The notes under the pieces are model-generated. The model worked only from the letters and a program-made list of their open reading frames with translations, was not told the origin of the DNA and ran no database searches. This document shows positions 27,730 to 36,729 of a DNA stretch of 64,000 bases, one piece after another (within the stretch, counting starts at the first letter, position 1; each line of letters opens with the position of its first letter). Origin of the DNA: Chitinophaga solisilvae. Its GTDB lineage: Bacteria; Bacteroidota; Bacteroidia; Chitinophagales; Chitinophagaceae. A program made the position numbers and the translations under genes. Location of the stretch: positions 18,829 to 82,828 of the forward strand of contig NZ_JAABOK010000025.1 of NCBI RefSeq assembly GCF_009928525.1. The letters are read 5' to 3'.

Positions 27730-29214
27730 ATGACTACCATGCAAAGCATCAGACATATTCTCCTGTATACCGGTATCAGCGCATCCCTCCTGTTCACAGG
27801 CTGCAAAAGCGTGCTGGATATAAAACCACAGGGCAACTATACATCCGACAACTACTGGCGTAACCAGGATCAGGCCATCGATGGCATCACCGGCATCTAT
27901 AATGTACTGCTGGAAGAAGATTTTACCGGCTTTAATGAATTTGTTTTTGATAACTGTTCAGATGACCAGGTACGCGGCGGCGACCATGACTTCGACTCAC
28001 AGATAGAAGATTTTACCTACGACGCCACCAGCCCTTCCGTAAACTTTGGCTGGAGATGGAAGTATGAATTGATCAACCGCGCCAACGCCGCACTGGTCAA
28101 TATTCCCCGCATCACCAATATTGATGCGGCCATCAAATCCCGCTGCCTGGGGGAAGCAGCCTTTCTCCGCGCCTTCGCATACTGGCGGCTGCTGCTGATC
28201 TACGGTGAAGCGCCCATCATTACGGAAGACGATTTTCTCAAAACCAACTACATCAAACCGAAAGCTACTTCCGATCAGCTGCGCCAGCAGATAGAAAAAG
28301 ATCTGCAGGCAGCCGCAGAACAACTGCCGGAAAAATATGACGACGTCAACAGCGGCCGCGTCAGCAAAGGCGCTGCGTGGGCTTTATTATGCAAGCTGTA
28401 CATGGAATGGGGAAAACTGGATCAGGCTATCGTTGCCGGAAATAAAGTCATCACCAACGCCAATTACGCGCTCACCACCAACTACGCCGATAACTTCCTG
28501 CAGGCTACCAGCAACACTTCCGAGATGCTGTTTGCCGTTCAGACAACCGACCTCACCAAATCAGATTTCATCACCTACCATGCGCCCCGCAAATGGAGCG
28601 GCTGGAGCTTCTTCTACCCGGTAAAAGGTCTGGTGGATGAATTTGAGCCCGGCGATCCGCGGAAAAGCATCTGTATCATGGCGCCCGGCGATAAGATAGA
28701 CATAGGTACCAGCATCGAAACCGTAACACCGGATCTCTCCTGGACCGGTTACCACTACCGTAAATTCTGCAGCTGGAAAACTACCGGCGGACTAAACTAC
28801 TCCGTAAAAACACCATTACTGAGAACAGCAGATATCTACCTGCTTGTTGCCGAAGCTAAAATAAGGCTCAACGGCCCCGGCGCCGGAGATGCCGAAATTA
28901 TGGCTATCCGCCGCCGCGCGTCCGCCACACTTCCCCCCGTTGCAAATGCCGGTATGAAAGCCCTCATGCACGAAAGACGCGTAGAACTCTGCGGTGAAAA
29001 CGAAAGACAACAGGACCTCCTCCGCTGGGACAAAGCCAAACTGATAGACATCGTTACCATCAACCAGCAGCCCAAGCTCTCCTACGATGGCACCGAAGTA
29101 ACCAGAGGCGGTGCTCCGCGCAAATTCAGCCGGCCCAAACACTATTATTTCCCATTGCCACAATCCGATATAGACCGGAGTAAAGGGGTGTTGGTGCAGA
29201 ACCCACTTTACTAG
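27730..29214 (+). CDS. SusD/RagB-family nutrient-binding lipoprotein
   Basis: Surface lipoprotein capping the SusC transporter. The 494 residues begin with a lipoprotein signal (LLFTGCKSVLDI, Cys about 25), then the SusD N-terminal segment DNYWRNQDQAIDGITGIYN and TPR-like helices (CLGEAAFLRAFAYWRLL). The C-terminal motif is RRVELCGENERQQDLLRWDKA with YYFPLPQSDIDRSKGVLVQNP. It is coupled to the SusC gene. The stop TAG abuts a palindromic repeat. Confidence 0.93.
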   Translation: MTTMQSIRHILLYTGISASLLFTGCKSVLDIKPQGNYTSDNYWRNQDQAIDGITGIYNVLLEEDFTGFNEFVFDNCSDDQVRGGDHDFDSQIEDFTYDATSPSVNFGWRWKYELINRANAALVNIPRITNIDAAIKSRCLGEAAFLRAFAYWRLLLIYGEAPIITEDDFLKTNYIKPKATSDQLRQQIEKDLQAAAEQLPEKYDDVNSGRVSKGAAWALLCKLYMEWGKLDQAIVAGNKVITNANYALTTNYADNFLQATSNTSEMLFAVQTTDLTKSDFITYHAPRKWSGWSFFYPVKGLVDEFEPGDPRKSICIMAPGDKIDIGTSIETVTPDLSWTGYHYRKFCSWKTTGGLNYSVKTPLLRTADIYLLVAEAKIRLNGPGAGDAEIMAIRRRASATLPPVANAGMKALMHERRVELCGENERQQDLLRWDKAKLIDIVTINQQPKLSYDGTEVTRGGAPRKFSRPKHYYFPLPQSDIDRSKGVLVQNPLY

Positions 29215-29339
29215 AATTACGAATTGCGAATTACGAATTACAAATGATGAGCGAAGATCTGAGCGGATAATGAATTTACTTCATCGCTCAGATCTTCGCT
29301 TATCATTCGTAATTCGTAATTCGTAATTCGTAATTATTT
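29214..29339. repeat. Class 1 AATTACG palindrome, copy 7
   Basis: Palindrome between convergent genes. The first base is the last base of the SusD stop, and the right end contains the stop of the mutarotase gene (AAATAATT on the minus strand). The inner stem is GAGCGAAGATCTGAGCG and the loop carries AATTTACTTC. Confidence 0.9.
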
Positions 29340-30497
29340 CGTGGAAAACCGATAAACTGTTGTTTGCTTATACGTTTCTCCGGGTTTCAGTATTACGTTC
29401 GGGAAAGATGACTGATTGGGAGAATCGGGGAAATGCTGGGCTTCCAGGCAGAGGCCGGCGTGTTGTACGTATTTTTTGCTGCCGGCGGTGTTGGTGAGGG
29501 AGCCGTCGAGGAAATTGCCGGAATAGAACTGGATACCGGGTTCTGTAGTAGACACTTCCATGAAACGGCCACTGGACGGATCGTAGAGGGAGGCTACTGT
29601 TTCCAGTTGACCTGCTGTTTTATCGAGTACCCAGTTGTGATCGAAGCCACCTTTTACCTTAGCGATATCGTTACCTACTTTTTTGGCGGTAGTGAAATCC
29701 ATCGGGGTACCTTTTACCGGTTGCAGCTGGCCCAGCGGGATGAGTTTATCATTCACGGGGGTGTAGCGGCTGGCTTTAAGATAAAGCTCCTGTCCGAGGA
29801 TAGTGCTGTCATTACCTCCGGAGAGGTTGAAATAGGCGTGGTTGGTAAGGTTAACAGGGGTGGCCTTGTCGGTGGTGGCACTGTAATCAATTTTCAGCGC
29901 GTTATCCGGTGTAAGGGTATACACGATTGTAGCGCTGAGATTGCCGGGGTAGCCTTCTTCCCCGTCTTTGCTGGTGTAGGTCAGCTGCAGGCTGCTGTCA
30001 CCGGAGGGGCTGGCATTCCATACTACCTTGTCAAATCCTTTGACGCCGCCGTGCAGCGTGTTGCCGTGATCGTTAGGCGCCAGTGTATATTCCTTTCCGT
30101 CGAGTTTGAATTTTGCGTTGGCGATGCGGTTGGCATATCTGCCGATGAGGGCGCCGAAGTAAGGCTGTCCCTTTTGCTGATAGCCGCTGAGGGAGTCGTA
30201 TGACAGCACCACATTGGCTTTATTGCCTTGTTTATCGGCGGTGATAATATCTGTGATGATACCGCCGTAGTTCAGTATTTTCACTTCTGTGCCCGCAGCA
30301 TTGCGGAGGGTGTACTGCAATACCTCTTTTCCGTCTGCCTGCCCGAAACTGCGGGGGGGCGTTACCGTAGTGGCGGCGGCTGAGTCGGCTACTGCCTGCT
30401 GTCCATCCTGTTTTGGGGCTGCCTGGTTATTGCAGGCTGCCAGCATAGCGCTTCCTGAGATCATAAGGGCCGTCAGCGCCCTGAAATTCATTTCCAT
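29334..30497 (-). CDS. Secreted galactose mutarotase (aldose 1-epimerase) lipoprotein
   Basis: Interconverts sugar anomers in the envelope. The 387-residue protein has a lipoprotein signal (MLAACNNQ) and the full GalM pattern: NYGGIITDI, GALIGRYANRIANAKF, NDHGNTLHGG, the general acid His in TNHAYFNLSGG, and the base Glu in GLCLEAQHFPDSPN. Start is the ATG at 30497 or 30491. It is convergent with SusCD, and its C-terminal Lys and stop lie in the repeat arm. It likely serves the sugars released by the adjacent arabinofuranosidase. Confidence 0.9.
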   Translation of the reverse strand: MEMNFRALTALMISGSAMLAACNNQAAPKQDGQQAVADSAAATTVTPPRSFGQADGKEVLQYTLRNAAGTEVKILNYGGIITDIITADKQGNKANVVLSYDSLSGYQQKGQPYFGALIGRYANRIANAKFKLDGKEYTLAPNDHGNTLHGGVKGFDKVVWNASPSGDSSLQLTYTSKDGEEGYPGNLSATIVYTLTPDNALKIDYSATTDKATPVNLTNHAYFNLSGGNDSTILGQELYLKASRYTPVNDKLIPLGQLQPVKGTPMDFTTAKKVGNDIAKVKGGFDHNWVLDKTAGQLETVASLYDPSSGRFMEVSTTEPGIQFYSGNFLDGSLTNTAGSKKYVQHAGLCLEAQHFPDSPNQSSFPNVILKPGETYKQTTVYRFSTK

Positions 30498-30655
30498 AAC
30501 GATGTTTAAGAGTTGGGTGAAAAGTAATATCTAAATATCGCTATTCTGCACTGAAAAGTCAAGCTACCGGTACAGACGCGCCGTATAATGCGGCAGCAGC
30601 GCGGACCGCTGATTTGTTAATTCGGCCATGTTAACATGGTTATGACAATTCTGCA

Positions 30656-32203
30656 TCACTGCAATTCCAGCATCACCACAGAGAAAGGCGGCACCTGAAG
30701 ACGGATCGTCTGCTGATGCAGCGTCGCCTGTTTAAAGACTGCCGGCTTTATCTTCTCCGGCTGCCCAAATGAATTGTAATCCCTGAGCCGCGCAGCCGTC
30801 AGGATACGGCCGCTCAGCGACGTATAACTTCTGCTGCCGGTATGCAACACCACCTCCTGTGATGCGACCGGATCAATATTCACCAGCGAAATATGGGTCA
30901 TCCCCTTTTTATTGACGGAAGCGGAAGCAGAAATGGCCGGCAGCTGCTGCCCGTTCTGCGTATAGGCGTTACTGTGAACATCCAGCGGAATCAGTGTAGC
31001 ATCCTGATGTTCCGCATACATCTCCATCACATGATAGGTGGGCGTGAGCAGCATCCGGCTGCCCTGCGTAAGGATAACGGCCTGCAGCACGTTGACCGTC
31101 TGCGCCAGGTTGGCCATACGCACCCTGTCTGCATGATTATTAAAGATATTGAGGGTAGCGCCTGCAATCATCGCATCACGCATGGTATTCTGCTGATAGA
31201 GGAAGCCAGGGTTCGTACCTGCTTCCACGTTATACCAGCCCCCCCACTCGTCTACCACGAGCGCCACTTTTTTAGCAGGGTCATACTGATCCATAATGGC
31301 GCTGTGCTTTTGTATCAGGGTATCCATACGCAACGCTGACTGCATCGTCTGGAAGTATTGCTGATCGGTGTATTCCACGGCATCGCCCTTGCGGTCCCAG
31401 TTAATAACGGCATAATGATGCAACGCAATACCCTGCAGCAGGTGCAGCGGAATATTTTTCATCAGCACGGCCGTCCAGTTATAATCAGCGGAGTTGGCGC
31501 CGGAAGCAATACGGAAAATATCCGGTGTATTCATGAAGGTGGCGTATTTGCGGTACTCATCGGCATAATACTCCGGACGCATATGCCCGCCACAGCCCCA
31601 CGCTTCGTTGCCTACGCCCCAGAAATGCACCTTCCAGGGAGCAGGGCGGCCATTGACCCGCCGCAGATCCGACATCGGGCTGACGCCGTCAAAGTTCACA
31701 TACTGTACCCAGTCCGACAGCTCCTGCACCGTGCCACTGCCAATGTTGCCAGCCAGGTAAGGCATGGCTCCCAGCACTTCGCACATATTCAGGAACTCAT
31801 GCGTGCCAAAACTGTTACTCTCCGTCACATTCCCCCACCAGGTATTCACAATAGACGGCCGCTCCTGCCGTGGCCCTATCCCATCCTTCCAGTGGTAGGT
31901 ATCCGCAAAACATCCTCCCGGCCACCGCAGATTAGGAATCTTCAAACGCCGCAACGCCGCTATCACATCGTTTCTCACACCACCCGTATTGGCTATCCGG
32001 GAAGTATCGCCCACATAAAATCCATCATAAATACATCTGCCCAGGTGCTCCGCAAAATGTCCGTAAATATGCCGGTTGATAACCGGCGGTGCTTCCGCCT
32101 TCCGGAAACTGATTTCATTCTGTGCAGTAACAATATTGGTTGTCAGCATAAGGATCAGCAACCCATTACAGATCAGGTAGCGCATAACATGGAATTTGGA
32201 CAA
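30656..32203 (-). CDS. GH51 alpha-L-arabinofuranosidase, secreted
   Basis: Retaining glycosidase removing alpha-L-arabinofuranosyl residues from arabinan or arabinoxylan. The 515 residues have a signal peptide (to TNIVTAQ) and the GH51 core starting INRHIYGHFAEHLGRCIYDG. The acid/base Glu200 is in GVGNEAWG and the nucleophile Glu319 in VVDEWGGWY; their spacing of 119 is the same as in characterised GH51 enzymes. RWPGGCFADTYHWKDGIGPR is another hallmark. Start is ATG 32203 or 32185. A 9-bp inverted repeat and palindromic repeat copy 8 lie upstream. Confidence 0.93.
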   Translation of the reverse strand: MSKFHVMRYLICNGLLILMLTTNIVTAQNEISFRKAEAPPVINRHIYGHFAEHLGRCIYDGFYVGDTSRIANTGGVRNDVIAALRRLKIPNLRWPGGCFADTYHWKDGIGPRQERPSIVNTWWGNVTESNSFGTHEFLNMCEVLGAMPYLAGNIGSGTVQELSDWVQYVNFDGVSPMSDLRRVNGRPAPWKVHFWGVGNEAWGCGGHMRPEYYADEYRKYATFMNTPDIFRIASGANSADYNWTAVLMKNIPLHLLQGIALHHYAVINWDRKGDAVEYTDQQYFQTMQSALRMDTLIQKHSAIMDQYDPAKKVALVVDEWGGWYNVEAGTNPGFLYQQNTMRDAMIAGATLNIFNNHADRVRMANLAQTVNVLQAVILTQGSRMLLTPTYHVMEMYAEHQDATLIPLDVHSNAYTQNGQQLPAISASASVNKKGMTHISLVNIDPVASQEVVLHTGSRSYTSLSGRILTAARLRDYNSFGQPEKIKPAVFKQATLHQQTIRLQVPPFSVVMLELQ

Positions 32204-32211
32204 AGGAAATT

Positions 32212-32236
32212 AATAATTGTCAATATAACAATTATT
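32212..32236. promoter_or_regulatory. Inverted repeat upstream of the GH51 gene
   Basis: AATAATTGT (32212-32220) and ACAATTATT (32228-32236) form a perfect 9-bp inverted repeat with a 7-bp spacer, 9 nt upstream of the ATG at 32203. It could be an operator or a leader hairpin; no regulator is identified. Confidence 0.4.
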
Positions 32237-32391
32237 CTTTGAATTACGAATTACGAATTGCGAATTACGAATGTAAAAGCGAAGATTAAAACGAAGATTA
32301 AAAGAGATATCTAATAGTTATCTCCTTAAATCTTCGTTTTAATCTTCGCTTTTACATTCGTAATTCGCAATTCGTAATTCGTAATTCAAAG
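32237..32391. repeat. Class 1 AATTACG palindrome, copy 8
   Basis: The longest arms of the family, about 70 bp, starting CTTTGAATTACG and ending CGTAATTCAAAG. The inner stem is GTAAAAGCGAAGATTAAAAC. Uniquely in this window it lies between divergent genes (GH51 and VOC), so it is not at a transcript 3' end. Confidence 0.9.
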
Positions 32392-32432
32392 TACGCAAAT
32401 CCCCCCTGAAAAATTCGCAATCAACCATGCTC

Positions 32433-32458
32433 TTTGACAAACTGATGTGCTATTTTTG
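32433..32458 (+). promoter_or_regulatory. Putative promoter of the VOC gene
   Basis: TATTTTTG (32451-32458) matches TAnnTTTG. A TTTG at 32433-32436 is upstream, but the 14-nt spacing is shorter than usual. The ATG at 32523 would have a leader of about 58 nt. Confidence 0.35.
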
Positions 32459-32522
32459 ATATGGTGCTATTTGCCGTTGGCGGCATTAAAATAAAAGTTA
32501 TTCATCCTAAAAATTACAGATT

Positions 32523-32909
32523 ATGAAAGCAAAAAAAATATGGGCCAACTTCAGTGTACGTGATCTGGAACGGACAACAGCGTTTTATCAGCAGCTGGGA
32601 TTTAAACATAACGGAGCATCGGCGCAGCTGACCAGCTTTTTCTTTGGCGAAGAAAATTTTATCATCCATTTCTTTCTGAAAGATATTCTGGAGCCTGCTA
32701 TGAAAGGGTCTATCATTGATACCCGCAGCGGGAATGAAATTATTTTCACCTTATCGGTTGATACCAGGGAGGAAGTGAATAACTGGGAGAAAGCCGTGCA
32801 GCAGGCCGGAGGTACTATTGTTTCAGCTGCGGAAGAATTCGGGGAAGGTTATTATGGTTTTGTGTTCGCGGATCCTGATGGTCACCGCTTCAATATTTTT
32901 CAGATGTAA
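32523..32909 (+). CDS. VOC-superfamily (glyoxalase/bleomycin resistance-like) protein
   Basis: A 128-residue cytoplasmic protein with the vicinal-oxygen-chelate pattern: WANFSVRDLERTTAFYQQLGFKHNG at the N-terminus and FVFADPDGHRFNIFQM at the C-terminus, forming two betaalphabetabetabeta modules. A metal His is present near the end (DGHRFNIF). The substrate is unknown; members include dioxygenases, glyoxalases and antibiotic-binding proteins. Single gene, convergent with the 20-kb operon and separated from it by a hairpin terminator. Confidence 0.85.
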   Translation: MKAKKIWANFSVRDLERTTAFYQQLGFKHNGASAQLTSFFFGEENFIIHFFLKDILEPAMKGSIIDTRSGNEIIFTLSVDTREEVNNWEKAVQQAGGTIVSAAEEFGEGYYGFVFADPDGHRFNIFQM

Positions 32910-32942
32910 TACCGTTGTTATCCTGCGCTCCTGCTATAAACA

Positions 32943-32976
32943 GAAAGGGCTGTTCCTGCAGAGAACAGCCGCTTTC
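32943..32976. terminator. Bidirectional hairpin terminator
   Basis: GAAAG-GGCTGTTC pairs with GAACAGCC-g-CTTTC (13 bp with one bulge, 7-nt loop) between the convergent VOC gene and the end of the large minus-strand operon. Its position and symmetry suggest termination for both. Confidence 0.6.
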
Positions 32977-32996
32977 CACTTCCAATCAACAGTTGT

Positions 32997-33260
32997 TTAT
33001 ATTCCGACTACCTTATAATAACCGATGTTACCCTGGTAAGGCCCGCCGGCTTCCAGCAGGGCTGCTTTGCCCGCTGCCTGCGCTTCCCAGGATGTATTAT
33101 AGTAACCGATCAGCAGATCCGGTGTGCCGTCGGTGTAGGTCAGATAAGCGGCGTAGCCGGCTGCCATCACCACTGCACGTTGCTGTTTAACCGTTGCTGC
33201 ACTGGCAACGGTAGCGGCGCCCATCATAGCGCATACAAGAAAAAGAAAGGTTTTCTTCAT
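32997..33260 (-). CDS. Small secreted protein of unknown function
   Basis: An 87-residue protein starting MKKTFLFLVCAMMGAATVASA, a clear Sec signal peptide, leaving about 66 mature residues rich in Ala, Gly and Tyr (LIGYYNTSWEAQAAGKAAL, GNIGYYKVVGI). The longer start at 33287 would add MFHLYNHFL and is less likely. It is the last gene of the M60/SusCD operon, 45 nt after the preceding lipoprotein gene, followed by a terminator. Not recognised from any family. Confidence 0.6.
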   Translation of the reverse strand: MKKTFLFLVCAMMGAATVASAATVKQQRAVVMAAGYAAYLTYTDGTPDLLIGYYNTSWEAQAAGKAALLEAGGPYQGNIGYYKVVGI

Positions 33261-33304
33261 AAGAAAATGGTTGTATAAGTGAAACAATAAAAATTTACCG
33301 GTTG

Positions 33305-35032
33305 TTATTTTACACCTTTTACTACGATCCAGTTGATGCCCGGAGGTTTGCTGGAGCCGGAGAGCGTCAGTCCCATCCAGCCCAGGATACTGGGTGTTAC
33401 ATCTTTCAGGGAAGGCGCTGCCAGTTTGGATGACAGCGGTTCCTGGATCAGGTCCCAGGTGTAGTTGCCTTCAACGGTGAAGTCTTTCCCGGAGGCCGAC
33501 AGATCCTTAAACTGGTTGCCGCTGCCTTCCATACAGGGCCAGTAGCCTATCAGGTTTTTATAATTGGGATGGCCGGCGTCAATATCAGACCGGTTGGTAT
33601 AGGCCATCACTACGTCTTCCGGAAGGGCGGTATTCCAGATACGTACATCTGCAATGTACATATCGATGGCATCCTGGAAATTGGTCGGGTTATACCCCAG
33701 CGTCAGCGGCGACGGAGAACTTATTCTCGCTGCCCTGACCAGTTTGTCTGATGCTTTGGTTACCCCGTCGATATAGATAGATCCCGTATAGGTGTTACCG
33801 TTAGCAGGGTCTGAGCTGTAGGCAATGGTGGCGGTCACCGCGTGGAAATTACCATCATTGATGGCAGAAGAAGTCACTTCAATTTTCTGTGATCCGTCTG
33901 CGATAAAAAGCACGATTTTATCTCCGGACCGGAACATGGACCAGCCTACGGTGGAGCCGTATCTGGAAGCACATTTGGTGAGGAACGGCGGCCAGGAAAA
34001 CTGGTAATTGCCTTTGGGCCCCTTGTTAAAGCGTACCTTGGCTTCGATGGTGATAGAGCGGTTATCAGGGTTATACAGTCCGCCATCGTTGTTCACGGCA
34101 CGCACGTAGTTCGGGGCATCGCCGAACAGGCGTACACATTTACCTGCCAGCGGCGCACCTATCAGTGCATTGGGCGTAATAACAGGGCTATACATCACCG
34201 TGAAGGAATTGCGTTCTTCTCCGGTTCTGCCACCCATTTTGCTGGCAACGCCACCGGAAGTGGATTGTATAATTACCAGCCAGTCTTCCCCGGCTGCTGC
34301 CTTACGGGCTTTCAGCCCTTCCAGCAGTTTACCTATCTGCGTATCTACGGAAGTAACGGCAGCGCGGTATACGGCATTATCGCTGAAACCGGCCTGCAGA
34401 CCGGCTATAGCCGGACTGTTATAGTTTGCTATAAGCACATCCGGATTTGCGGAAGAGAGTTCTTTCAGCACAGCGTCTGTTACACCCTTGTCGCCATCCG
34501 ACTGCCGCGTGGGGATCACCTTGTCTGCATTGTTGAGTACAAAGTTGGTAAGGTCTTCCCAGGGTGTTACAGCGGTGACTTTGGTATTAAAATCATCTTC
34601 TTTCAGATAATAAATAAAGCTGTTATAGTATTTGATTTCAGCATGAGAACCTTCTACTGATTTAGGTATCAGTGTACTGTCGCCGATCTGGTGCTGCTGG
34701 TAGGCAACGCCGGTGGCCATGGTAGTCCAGCCGGCAGCAGGCGTGGAAACGGTATCGGTAAGCCCTTCCCAGGTAACAACGCTCTGCGGCGTCAGGCTCA
34801 TGATCACAGGAGGCTGCATACTTTTAATCAGCTTGCCGGGCGCGCCGTCTATCCCGATGAGCAATACCCTTTTCTTCCTGAGTTTTACGCCGTCTATCAG
34901 CTGCCGGGAAGTATCCGAATCGTAGTGCTGCTGCTGTGCTATTTCTTTCCTGCAGGCGCTGATGCCGGCAATTAATCCGGCTGCCAGCAGCAGCCCGATG
35001 CTGCGTGTATATCTTGAGAATGATGTCTGCAT
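33305..35032 (-). CDS. Phosphodiesterase-fold + LamG (DUF4983-like) surface lipoprotein 1
   Basis: A 575-residue lipoprotein (lipobox ISAC, Cys27). The N-terminal half (about 55-290) has the alkaline phosphatase/nucleotide pyrophosphatase fold pattern: LLIGIDGAPG (Asp62), STPAAGWTTMATG (Thr97) and WLVIIQSTSGG. The C-terminal part (about 330-500) is a concanavalin-like LamG domain (IYIDGVTK, MYIADVRIWNTAL), followed by a DUF4983-like tail. Family metal ligands are missing: Ala208 and Leu212 replace the Asp/His of the D-x3-H motif, and Thr258-Ser259 replace the Asp-His of TSDHG. Probably a non-catalytic glycan- or protein-binding protein. Confidence 0.75.
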   Translation of the reverse strand: MQTSFSRYTRSIGLLLAAGLIAGISACRKEIAQQQHYDSDTSRQLIDGVKLRKKRVLLIGIDGAPGKLIKSMQPPVIMSLTPQSVVTWEGLTDTVSTPAAGWTTMATGVAYQQHQIGDSTLIPKSVEGSHAEIKYYNSFIYYLKEDDFNTKVTAVTPWEDLTNFVLNNADKVIPTRQSDGDKGVTDAVLKELSSANPDVLIANYNSPAIAGLQAGFSDNAVYRAAVTSVDTQIGKLLEGLKARKAAAGEDWLVIIQSTSGGVASKMGGRTGEERNSFTVMYSPVITPNALIGAPLAGKCVRLFGDAPNYVRAVNNDGGLYNPDNRSITIEAKVRFNKGPKGNYQFSWPPFLTKCASRYGSTVGWSMFRSGDKIVLFIADGSQKIEVTSSAINDGNFHAVTATIAYSSDPANGNTYTGSIYIDGVTKASDKLVRAARISSPSPLTLGYNPTNFQDAIDMYIADVRIWNTALPEDVVMAYTNRSDIDAGHPNYKNLIGYWPCMEGSGNQFKDLSASGKDFTVEGNYTWDLIQEPLSSKLAAPSLKDVTPSILGWMGLTLSGSSKPPGINWIVVKGVK

Positions 35033-35042
35033 AAAAATAATT

Positions 35043-36707
35043 TTAGAAGAATTTAAGCCATAAGCGCCCTTCGGTTTCCCACTCGCTGTTCAGCTGAACA
35101 TTCAGCCAGTAGGCAATCTGCGCAAATACATCCTTAGTGTGCGGCACAACGGTAGTGCCTTCGTTAGCCTGACAAGGCAGTGTGTAGTTGAGGTAATCCC
35201 AGGTGGTGGTATTCTTCAGGCTGAAATTTTTTCCGGTTGCCCCCGGAGCCATATTTTTCAGTGTCGCGCCGGTTTTCTCCTGGCAGGGCCAGTATCCGCT
35301 CAGCTGCCGGTAATAAGGATGACTATCCGTGATCTCGTTGGTACAGCTGTATTGTGCGATGACGCCGGCAGGCAGGGAGTCGTTCCAGATACGCACATCA
35401 TTCATATACATATCCATCGGTTTCGCGATACTCCCGGGAATAAAGCCCATTGTCAGCGGATTGGTGGTGTTGATATCGCCCAGTGCGGAAATATCTTTCC
35501 TATTGTTCCTGACACCGTCGGTGTAGGTGGTTACCCATCTTTTACCATCCGTATCCATGGAAATTACCGCGCTGAGGTGATGCCATTTGCCATCGTTAAT
35601 GTCGGCGCCCTTGCATTGTACCGCCCGCAGCAACGGGGAGCCGAAGTTAATCTGCCAGTAGCTGCCTTCCAGGAAGAAGCACCAGCCGGGCACATAGCCA
35701 TCGAACGAAGCACGTTTGGACAGAAAGGCCGGATAGTTGGAGGTAAAGCCGCCGGTATAGGTGCGCACTTTCGCTTCAATGGTGTAGTTACCGGAAGCGC
35801 CGAAATTATAGGCGCTGTTGTCTGTAAGCACCGCATTCACGGCAGATGCGCCCTGCTCGTACATATGCACGGCGTAGCGTATCATCTGCGGATAGTTGGC
35901 CCTGTTCTCTTTCAGATCAGGATTGTAGTACAATGAAAAGCCGTTGCGTTCAAACTCACTACCCCCGCCATAGGATTGCTGAAATCCGCCATGGGTGGAC
36001 TGTACAATAGTAAGCCAGTTTTCATTGGCATAGTCCGGGCGCGATTTCAGGGCATCCATGATACTGCCGATATAGGCGTCTGCGTTAGTCATGGCGCTGG
36101 CATATTCCGGTACCTCTGCATCAAAGCCCTTACTGATACCTGCTTTGTTCACACCGTTGAAATGCACAATAAGCAGATCGGGATTATCTTTCTTCAGCCT
36201 GTTTACGGCAGAATCCCGCACGGCAGCATCATCATCTTTCGTCAGAATTTTAACGCCCGCATCCGCGAGTAATGTTTTGTGCAGCTGCGGCCATCCGGAA
36301 ACAGCCACGCTGTGCAGGTTACGGCCGGCACGCTTCAGCAGCGCCAGGAAAGATACATAACGCGCGCCGCTCTGTGTTTTGGCTGTCAGCGAGCTGTCTG
36401 TTATCGTGTGTTTGTTGTTGCCCGTGGCTGTCATGATGGCTGCCCATCCTGCGCCGTCTGTACTGACGGAGTCTGTAACCGCATCAAAGCTGTAGGCGCT
36501 GTGCGGCAACATTCCGCTGATGACCGGCAGTGATACCCTGCGCATCTCGCTGCCTTTTAATCCGTCTACTACAATCAGCAACACTTTACTTTTATCTTTA
36601 AACTCCGGCTGCTTCGCGATGTCGTCAGGCACCAGCGCTACTTTAGCGCAGGCTGTCGCCATCAGGATCATCGCTGCGGATATTATTTTTACAGATATGC
36701 TTCGCAT
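35043..36707 (-). CDS. Phosphodiesterase-fold + LamG (DUF4983-like) surface lipoprotein 2
   Basis: Paralogue of the neighbouring lipoproteins, 554 residues from the ATG at 36707, which gives the lipobox MATAC (Cys20); the longer start at 36743 would overlap the M60 gene. Asp48 (VVDGL) and Thr83 (STDGAGW) are kept. Asn187 and Ile191 replace the D-x3-H ligands, and STHGG (Thr238-His239) replaces SDHG. The LamG half includes NYTIEAKVRTYTGGFTSNYPAFLSK and MYMNDVRIWNDSL. Encoded between M60 and lipoprotein 1. Confidence 0.75.
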   Translation of the reverse strand: MRSISVKIISAAMILMATACAKVALVPDDIAKQPEFKDKSKVLLIVVDGLKGSEMRRVSLPVISGMLPHSAYSFDAVTDSVSTDGAGWAAIMTATGNNKHTITDSSLTAKTQSGARYVSFLALLKRAGRNLHSVAVSGWPQLHKTLLADAGVKILTKDDDAAVRDSAVNRLKKDNPDLLIVHFNGVNKAGISKGFDAEVPEYASAMTNADAYIGSIMDALKSRPDYANENWLTIVQSTHGGFQQSYGGGSEFERNGFSLYYNPDLKENRANYPQMIRYAVHMYEQGASAVNAVLTDNSAYNFGASGNYTIEAKVRTYTGGFTSNYPAFLSKRASFDGYVPGWCFFLEGSYWQINFGSPLLRAVQCKGADINDGKWHHLSAVISMDTDGKRWVTTYTDGVRNNRKDISALGDINTTNPLTMGFIPGSIAKPMDMYMNDVRIWNDSLPAGVIAQYSCTNEITDSHPYYRQLSGYWPCQEKTGATLKNMAPGATGKNFSLKNTTTWDYLNYTLPCQANEGTTVVPHTKDVFAQIAYWLNVQLNSEWETEGRLWLKFF

Positions 36708-36729
36708 ATAAAATAGTTTAGGAAGATGA

